Of a stretch of 64,000 nt of DNA, positions 55,609 through 64,000 are shown piece after piece (positions within the stretch are counted from its first letter, which is position 1; each line of letters starts with the position of its first letter). The notes under the pieces were generated by a model, which saw only the letters and a program-made list of their open reading frames with translations, searched no databases and was not told the DNA's origin. Origin of the DNA: Eleginops maclovinus. Lineage: Eukaryota; Chordata; Actinopteri; Perciformes; Eleginopidae. Location of the stretch: NCBI RefSeq assembly GCF_036324505.1, contig NC_086354.1, positions 2,002,725-2,066,724 of the forward strand, given 5' to 3'. The translations under genes and the position numbers were made by a program.

Positions 55609-55869
55609 AAAAGTCAACCAGTTGGGTGGCAGATATCGCTGGGTGGGAGGGACTTAAAAATGTAGACATTTGTTTCATTTTTGTTAGCGTGAAATGGACA
55701 GTGTAGGCATCTATTTAAAAAAAATCATATTCAAGTTAATAAAACATTTGTGGTCATAATTTATCGTAGATTTATGGCGATACAGAAATGACTGGTATGT
55801 ATTGGTGCAATGTCACACTGATGGCCAATCAGTGGCCTGTATTTTAAGAATCTTGAAAAAACAACCTAG

Positions 55870-57336
55870 TCCTCTCCTGCTGATGTTCAGGTGTATATCA
55901 GTATGTAGTGTCTCTACTTTAAAGAGTCCTCTCCTGCTGATGTTCAGGTGTATATCAGTATGTAGAGTCTCTACTTTAAAGAGTCCTCTCCTGCTGATGT
56001 TCAGGTGTATATCAGTATGTAGTGTCTCTACTTTAAAGAGTCCTCTCCTGCTGATGTTCAGGTGTATATCAGTATGTAGTGTCTCTACTTTAAAGAGTCC
56101 TCTCCTGCTAATGTTCAGGTGTATATCAGTATGTAGTGTCTCTCCTTTAAAGAGTCCTCTCCTGCTAATGTTCAGGTGTATATCAGTATGTAGTGTCTCT
56201 CCTTTAAAGAGTCCTCTCCTGCTAATGTTCAGGTGTATATCAGTATGTAGTGTCTCTACTTTAAAGAGTCCTCTCCTGCTAATGTTCAAGTGTATATCAG
56301 TATGTAGAGTCTCTACTTTAAAGAGTCCTCTCCTGCTAATGTTCAAGTGTATATCAGTATGTAGAGTCTCTACTTTAAAGAGTCCTCTCTGCTGATGTTC
56401 AGGTGTATATCAGTATGTAGAGTCTCTACTTTAAAGAGTCCTCTCCTGCTAATGTTCAGGTGTATATCAGTATGTAGTGTCTCTACTTTAAAGAGTCCTC
56501 TCCTGCTAATGTTCAGGTGTATATCAGTATGTAGTGTCTCTACTTTAAAGAGTCCTCTCCTGCTGATGTTCAGGTGTATATCAGTATGTAGTGTCTCTAC
56601 TTTAAAGAGTCCTCTCCTGCTAATGTTCAGGTGTATATCAGTATGTAGTGTCTCTACTTTAAAGAGTCCTCTCCTGCTAATGTTCAGGTGTATATCAGTA
56701 TGTAGTGTCTCTACTTTAAAGAGTCCTCTCCTGCTAATGTTCAGGTGTATATCAGTATGTAGTGTCTCTACTTTAAAGAGTCCTCTCCTGCTAATGTTCA
56801 AGTGTATATCAGTATGTAGAGTCTCTACTTTAAAGAGTCCTCTCCTGCTAATGTTCAAGTGTATATCAGTATGTAGAGTCTCTACTTTAAAGAGTCCTCT
56901 CCTGCTAATGTTCAAGTGTATATCAGTATGTAGAGTCTCTACTTTAAAGAGTCCTATCCTGCTGATGTTCAGGTGTATATCAGTATGTAGTGTCTCTACT
57001 TTAAAGAGTCCTCTCCTGCTAATGTTCAGGTGTATATCAGTATGTAGTGTCTCTACTTTAAAGAGTCCTCTCCTGCTAATGTTCAGGTGTATATCAGTAT
57101 GTAGTGTCTCTACTTTAAAGAGTCCTCTCCTGCTAATGTTCAAGTGTATATCAGTATGTAGAGTCTCTACTTTAAAGAGTCCTCTTCTGCTGATGTTCAG
57201 GTGTATATCAGTATGTAGAGTCTCTACTTTAAAGAGTCCTCTCCTGCTAATGTTCAAGTGTATATCAGTATGTAGAGTCTCTACTTTAAAGAGTCCTCTC
57301 CTGCTAATGTTCAAGTGTATATCAGTATGTAGAGTC
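55870..57336. repeat. 57-bp minisatellite, about 26 tandem copies
   Basis: Head-to-tail units of 57 bp, highly similar, each containing CAGGTGTATATCAGTATGTAG and ending TACTTTAAAGAG. Because 57 is divisible by three, the array is open in one frame on each strand (SPLLLMFRCISVC on plus, KVETLHTDIHLNIS on minus). This is an arithmetic effect, not evidence of a protein. One unit near 56388 lacks a base and breaks the frame. Variant units carry linked substitutions (CAAG with TAGAG). The right flank belongs to a hAT-like MITE. Confidence 0.97.
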
Positions 57337-57500
57337 TTTTCTGGGACATGTCTCCATGCTTTAATTTTCAAAAGGGTCTTTATTTTTCTACAGCACCTCT
57401 TTTCACCCTCTGTCTGAAACCAGAGCCCATTCTGCTCTAATTAACTAGCTAGCAGCAATACAGGAAAGAAATCCCAAAAGTGTGATAGGGCCTCTTTATG
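57337..57500 (-). repeat. MITE remainder flanking the minisatellite
   Basis: Matches the MITE at 41390-41810 in inverse orientation (GGGACATGTCTCCATGCTTT, then CACCCTCTGTCTGAAACC). It ends with TAGGGCCTCTTTA, the inverse of the family's TAAAGAGGCCC terminus. Confidence 0.65.
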
Positions 57501-58147
<647 letters not shown>

Positions 58148-58767
58148 TGCCATGGCCACCTGGTGTAGTGAAGTAAAGGTTAGAGCTCCTAATTATAAAC
58201 TTAGCAAGTCTTGTCTTTTTAAAGATTTATATTTCATTTAATAAAATGTTGCCCTACTTTGCATAGGTGAGAAAGGAGGAGAAATTAAAGGTTTGAAATA
58301 AGAACAAAAAGAAAATAGTGCATCATATCAGACTGTCATCTTATTTGTTCTTGTTGCTGGGTTAGATTCAGATGTCTGATTCAAAGGGCTACAAAGAGGA
58401 TTTACATAATCGTGTTATCAGCCATCAGTCATCGCTCCCCTCCACGCTGTGCAGAGTGGGTTTGTACAGTGGGATGAAGTGGAGATGCGTGGACCATTAG
58501 TATACAGGGTATGCTAAATGCTCACACTGTCATCCACTAGCGCCATGCACACAGTATGGCAGGGTTAGTGTCATTTCTTTTGTTTTCCTTTTTCTTAAAC
58601 AACATACAGTGTCAAAGACAGAAAAACAGGTGTGGTACAAAAATATTTAAAATGATGACATACAAATAGTTGAAATCACAGCACAAAAAAATAAATAAAA
58701 TAAAATCATATTAAAAGGTCGAGATAGATGTTAGTTATGGTTGACTATAGTAAATCAGTATTCTAAT

Positions 58768-58962
58768 TCAGTTTAAATAAATAAAAAATGATGAATCAGT
58801 TAGGGTTGAAAATAGTTGCCAAGTTCTATAAAATGTACAAGTGGAGCCACCCAAAGTACACTTTATTTTCTCCATGTGTAGTTTCTCCATAAGTTCTGTC
58901 ACCCACTGAACATGAGTAGGAGACACCTCCAGCTTACACCTCAAGTATAAGTCGCCTAGCAA
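58768..58962 (-). pseudogene. Possible L1/Tx1-type LINE C-terminal fragment
   Basis: A 64-codon minus-strand frame reads LEVSPTHVQWVTELMEKLHM, then EKIKCTLGGSTCTFYRTWQ. This layout recalls the C-terminal segment of L1/Tx1-type reverse transcriptases in fish (TH--W---L---L--E---...F---W-). No upstream domains are present. Weak assignment. Confidence 0.35.
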
Positions 58963-58999
58963 CAGCGTTTGTTGTCCGGGAAGACTCCAAAAATTGCAG

Positions 59000-59903
59000 T
59001 AAGAGAAGAAAATTTTACTCTAATGATCTCAGAAAACGTATCAAATATAGACGTCTAATAATTATGAAGATTTGGACACGTCCAGAAAGTATGAGTATGT
59101 TACTGGGGCCTGCATTTTTTAATGTCATACAAAGCAGTTGCTTGCAATGCATGTCAGTTTATCATTTCAACTGATGATTGCATTTGTAAAAAAAACAAAA
59201 CAGGAAGCCACTATTTCAAAACTATTGGATCTGGACCTTTTATGTCACTTTGTGAGAAGAAATATTACAAGAAATATTGTCGAATCATATAGAGGCTCTG
59301 CCCTGGTTGTCAATTCAGTGATCGGTCAATGCACATTGTGTATGTGTGTACAGTACATAGTATATGTTCCAAGCATGTGCAGTCAGTGTCCTACATTTAG
59401 TCCATCACTCCAAATTCTGTTGATGGCAGTTTATGTAAAGCAGCTGCAGCTTTATGTCGAGCAGCAACCATGCTTTTTTTTAAGGTTAGTGGTGCCTTCA
59501 GTACAAGGTACTTTAGGATTATGTAAGACAAAGAAGGGTGAGTCACACACATACCCATGCATTTAAAGTACACAAACACTCTCGAGCTGTTTGATAGGGC
59601 ACAGTGCTAGTTTTTTATTTTTGATCAATTCTGAAAAGCGTTGTTTACTGTTTTTTAACGTTTTCCAATTTTAAGCATTTTCGTCAATTTCTACACCCCT
59701 ACATTAGATATATCTAACCTGCCAGATAGTGTGTGTAATCTCGGCCTGCAGCATCACCATTAGCCGTGGTGTCTCTCTGTGTGTTATACTAACAATGGGA
59801 AATGGACGACCCCTCTCTCACCTCCCAGTTCCTCTCTCCCTTCCCCAGTCAGTCTGTTCCACCGCTCTCTAATCGTGTTAGAGGCTTCTAGGCATGTTGA
59901 ATA

Positions 59904-59934
<31 letters not shown>

Positions 59935-62900
59935 GTATCAGAAATGTTATTATATTCTCATATAACTGAGAACCCCGCTGAGACCAAATGATGCAAGACG
60001 GTCATTTAATAGAGGCAGAGGATGAAGGAATCATATGGCTGCATGGTAAAAAATACTACAACTAATATGGGAAATGTATATATGTTTACACATTTACTAA
60101 TGTTACACCAAGAATTAGGCTTACTGATATATTATCATGAATAGGATGTTGTCCTCCTGACATAAAAGCTATGGTGAAAAAAAGCTGTTAGGTTTTGTCT
60201 GAATTAAAGGTCCCTTATTTTGCAAAATGCACTTTTTGCTGTCTTTTATACATACATATGTGTCCCCCGGTGTGTCCCCGATTTGATCCTATTGTGGACA
60301 AAACGTATGGTGAATGCGATCAGATCGTGTTATCAGAACTCTTTCAAAAGATTCCCATCTAGAACAACAACAAGAGAAATCCTCTAACCTGCTCAGTGTA
60401 ACAGCTCAAAAGTGCAGACAAACTCACAAGTCTTTACTGTAAGTACAGACGGGCTCTTAATTAAACACTCTGGTATAATTAAGACATGCAAGCTGCTCCG
60501 ACCATTATCAACTCCAATAACACCTTATGACACTGTCCAAGTGACCAGAATAAATCATTGTGACAATGATGCGTACAACACATACACACACATGCTAACG
60601 TAAAATTAGCTCTTCATGGTACATTTCAACCCTATACAACTGACTTCCAAACAGGATGATTGCAAAGCTACATAAGTTGGATACTTCTTTACGCTTTTGC
60701 GCTTCATTCTACTTACTTGGGGTTCCATAAGAAAGGTCTGGGGAACATCATACTGCTACATACTACAGTACATTCTAACAGGGGCACTTACCATGGGAGC
60801 AGTGCCTGTAATTCCACACAGCTATCAAGAACTGAACAACCTGTCGAATGAGACAGCAAACGATGATGGTACACATTGTTGGCCATGGCAACAGTTGATC
60901 CTCCTTGCCTCACAATAAGCTCTAAGTCATATCACAAGTCACAAAGCTAACCCAGAGAATCCCTGAAGCCGCGGCAGAGGTGAGAAACACTGAAGCCGAC
61001 ACCTGCTCCGGCTAATGAGTTTACGCAGAGCTGTGGGACACCTCTTACAGGCAGATTTACCCTACTGCCCTAATCAGGCACGTGCACGGATAGAACTCAA
61101 AGGGGGCTTGAGCACTAACCCTGTTGCCCTCCTATGAAGGAAGTGCCTCTTTGAGAGTAAAGCAAAAAAACAGCCATAACCTGTGTCTAATACACATTAT
61201 ATAAAGCTTATGTGTTGCTTTTATTGTTTGAGGCCTAATTATGACATGATGTGTGAATTATATTAAACTAATTTGTTGGCACATAGTAATAGTAACTTAT
61301 AAAATTAGCATCTTCTTATGCCCGGTATTTCTGAGGCATAGTCTGAATGCCTTTACTGAGAAGGTAGTATACTACAATTGTTTGCATTGAAGAACTGTTG
61401 TGGACCAGTGTTTGAACCAACATCCGACATAAGTTTGTTTTAAATACATACATTTTAATATCAGTAAAAACTGTCACAAAAGGAGTTATTCCAGGGATAG
61501 ATTCATGTAAAAGTAAAGAAAATCCCTACTGTGCAATTTGTTTTATTTGCCCCTGCCCCTCTAACATCCTCTAAAGTGCCTGGCCCTAATCACCACAGAA
61601 GAAGAAGTGACCATATGGAACCCAGTCAAATAAAATCACTATTTTCAGCAATAAAAAGATTCAATTCGAGAGGTATTTTGACATGGTTGTCTCTGCCATG
61701 TTTGGGATTAGCTTCTGATCTGACATTGGCACAGTGTTCTCTTTTTAACCAGGAAAGAGAGAAGCTGACATATCTGAAAAAAAGACCAGGGAGAGGGAGA
61801 AGTAGGAAGAAGAAGCAGCTTGGTATTGAGGATCATAGTGTGCTTCTGGGAAGCATGATACTAGCTGGAATGCCACATGAAGCACCGCCAAGATCAGGTC
61901 ACACAATAATCCCCACAAAAAGACAACAAGAATAATTGCATTTTTTGTCACAGTGATTGCAAACCAAGCAGAGTTCATGTGCCAGTAATCCAACAGGAAT
62001 ATGTTCCTTTATTCATTCACTTTTTCATGATTAAAACAAAGAACCTTTCAAACTATTTGCTATTAAACTAAAGAAATGTTTCCACAGAAGGCAACAGGCT
62101 CTAAAGCTGAAAATACAGTACTACATACGTCTTTATTAACACTTATCACTACCTCCGGGTGATGCTGCTTATTGTGCTTCGCATGTTGGATGATATTATA
62201 TTCCAAATAATTGAGCAACAATGACACACTTTTCTCATTTTGGAAACCATTCTCTCTGGTGATTGCTTTTGTAGCTAGCCGTAACAGCTCCACCATTTTA
62301 TTTTCGTTCCTTCTGGAGTAATTTGATGACATCATTTTGGAGCTCAAACACTTTTCTTTAAATGCAGACAATTATTGTCTAAATCAATAGTTTTTAAAGT
62401 GGAAAACATAATCATTCTAGTGATGAAAATAACCATTACTTGAGGTCCTGCGTTTATTGCTGAACCTAATGGTGGAGCTAGAGGAACAGGTTTAGTTTTC
62501 TGAAGAAACACATTGCTTATTATCTGCTGTTTACCATGCCGGAGAACTGTTGTAACTTCAGGTCAGGTTAATCTTTTTTTGTCCTACAATGGTGGAAAAG
62601 GTTGTGCTCGATATGATATTTTGAAGCTTATAAAAGCACCGCCCAGTGACCAATCAAAGGTTGGTGCATTGATCAAGGAGTGCAAGTGTCCAAAGACAAT
62701 CATTCTTAAAGCTGCAGCCAGGCGCTGTGACACGGACTAGAGAGCAAACAAACAATGAATTCAAAGCGTTAAGAAAGCATACTATTATATTTTTCACAGC
62801 AGTCACCCACAGCAAACATAAATGTACCCAGAGCGAAGTTACACAAGACAATGCATCCTGTGAAAATATGTTAAGATTGGACACAGATAAGGCGGATCTA

Positions 62901-64000
62901 TTCGTGCCCTGGATGGGACTGTGATAGCTTTTGTAAGACGATTAATTTTCCCTTTCTCACAGTCAGCAATTTCTTGCAAGCTGTTCTGTGTGCATTTGGC
63001 AGCTGTGTTACTTCAAGCCTGGATTATCTTCTTTGTGTTTGTCTAATATTAGAATTTACTCTTCATTTGTAAAATATGCCGCAAGGAAAATCTGGGTTGA
63101 CTTACCGATTTGATAGCCACCACCGTAGGAAAGCTCAGTGGGATTGTAAGTGTTTGAGTTAGGACGATAACACAATGATTTACCTAGGTATTCTTACCTT
63201 ACTTTTTATGTGGCACTGCTGACAGTACCTCTCAGGATATCTTCCTGTTTACCAACCATGCCACCCCTAAGTCAGAGGTTAAGCTTCTTCCATGTTTTCC
63301 AATACTGTGTGTGGTTGAAAAGCCTGACACAACATTTAGAACACCATTTATGTTGAAGACTAATTGCCAGAGCTGGAACCTAGTCATTGTTTTCCAAGTC
63401 ACAGGTAAGTCTCAGGTGTTTGCACTAAAATCCCAAGCCAAGGCTGTCAAGTCTCAAGTCCAATCCCAAGTCCTAAACTTGGTGTTGCAAGTAAAAGTTA
63501 ATACATATAGTGTACATTGTAAATACATATTTGTTACTAATGTAAAACAAAAGAGGCCCTATTATGTTTTTTGGGGCTGTTCCCTCCCGTGTAGTTTGTA
63601 CTATAGGTTTTTAATAATACTCGTGATTTATATAGATCTTTAACAAAGGTCAAATAAAGTGCTAAGCTAGGTGGAAAAGAGGAGTGAACCATAAAGAATG
63701 CTGTTGCAGTAATCACAGAGTTTCAGCAGTCGTGGATGAGAGGGAGGGTCTGATGCGATGGGCGATGTGCTTTAGGTGTAAGAAGGCTGTTATTGTGAAC
63801 TGGTTAAGTTATGAGCGAGGAAAGTGAGGGTGGGGTCGAGGATGATGCAAAGCTTACGCACGTGAGGGGAGGGGTTGACAATGAAGCCATTGATGGTAAG
63901 TGAAAAATCCTGGGTTGAGCGGGTAAGTGAGTTCGGCCGATGATCATAAGTTCCGATTTGTCGCAGTTGACTTTAAGAAATTTTTTTGTCAGTAAGGCAG
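59000..64000. other. Gene-poor right end with scattered repeat ends
   Basis: No host exon was recognised over 5 kb. Frames at 59138-59566, 61531-61935 (plus) and 62063-62371 (minus) have no recognisable domain, no splice context and ordinary chance length. Repeat text includes a short GT tract at about 59908-59936, the MITE end at 60219-60267 and the AAAGAGGCCC MITE end at 63549-63610. A purine-rich tail from about 63660 to the edge looks like a dispersed element continuing out of the window. Confidence 0.4.
60219..60267 (+). repeat. MITE end, same family as 964-1011
   Basis: TTGCAAAATGCACTTTTTG, GTCTTTTATACATACATATG and TGTCCCC align almost base for base with the reverse complement of 964-1011. 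Confidence 0.6.

Noticed and set aside
55870..57336. CRISPR-like array
   Set aside because: Units are contiguous with no unique spacers, in a vertebrate genome.
55802..57417. Frames of 177-340 codons across the 57-bp array on both strands
   Set aside because: Unit length divisible by three with no stop in one frame per strand explains them; no start context, splice sites or conserved flanks.
61531..61935. 134-codon plus-strand frame with a basic Arg/Lys stretch
   Set aside because: No recognised domain or splice context; composition and length are compatible with chance in intergenic DNA.

Overview
The window is nuclear DNA from a teleost fish. It has intron-split vertebrate genes, eight long CA/GT microsatellites, and a typical fish mixture of Tc1, hAT, Kolobok, non-LTR, solo-LTR, SINE and MITE copies. 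No prokaryotic or organellar features were seen. Gene models below were built by eye from splice sites, reading phase and remembered family members; no alignment was run.

Host genes are three, all on the minus strand. (1) fam151a occupies 1039-8288; seven coding exons are present and the 3' end lies off the left edge. (2) atg10, the autophagy E2-like enzyme, occupies 19044-22537 in six coding exons, all in phase. A candidate upstream 5' exon and CLEAR-box promoter lie near 24.47-24.70 kb. (3) fam110b occupies 32130-36008 in three coding exons. It may have a long 3' UTR reaching about 27.7 kb.

Between fam151a and atg10 lies the most notable object: a complete, apparently intact Kolobok-type DNA transposon (8865-15422). 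It has perfect 14-bp terminal inverted repeats flanked by TTAA. It carries a nine-exon 750-codon THAP/DDE transposase gene on the plus strand and a convergent three-exon, 207-residue gene on the minus strand. The second protein resembles the cysteine-rich cytoplasmic 'ballast' domain of the P2X7 receptor.

The rest is mostly repeat-derived. 2.5-2.9 kb: solo LTR. 4.3-5.3 kb: hAT MITE and hairpin MITE. 16.2-18.3 kb: two SINEs, then a LINE tail split by a second solo LTR. 25.8-27.4 kb: decayed LINE. 39.8-41.3 kb: Tc1-like element. 46.3-49.2 kb: decayed hAT transposase plus a broken THAP ORF. 54.7-55.6 kb: TIR element. 55.9-57.3 kb: a 57-bp minisatellite of about 26 copies inside a MITE. From 36.8 kb to the right edge no host gene was recognised.
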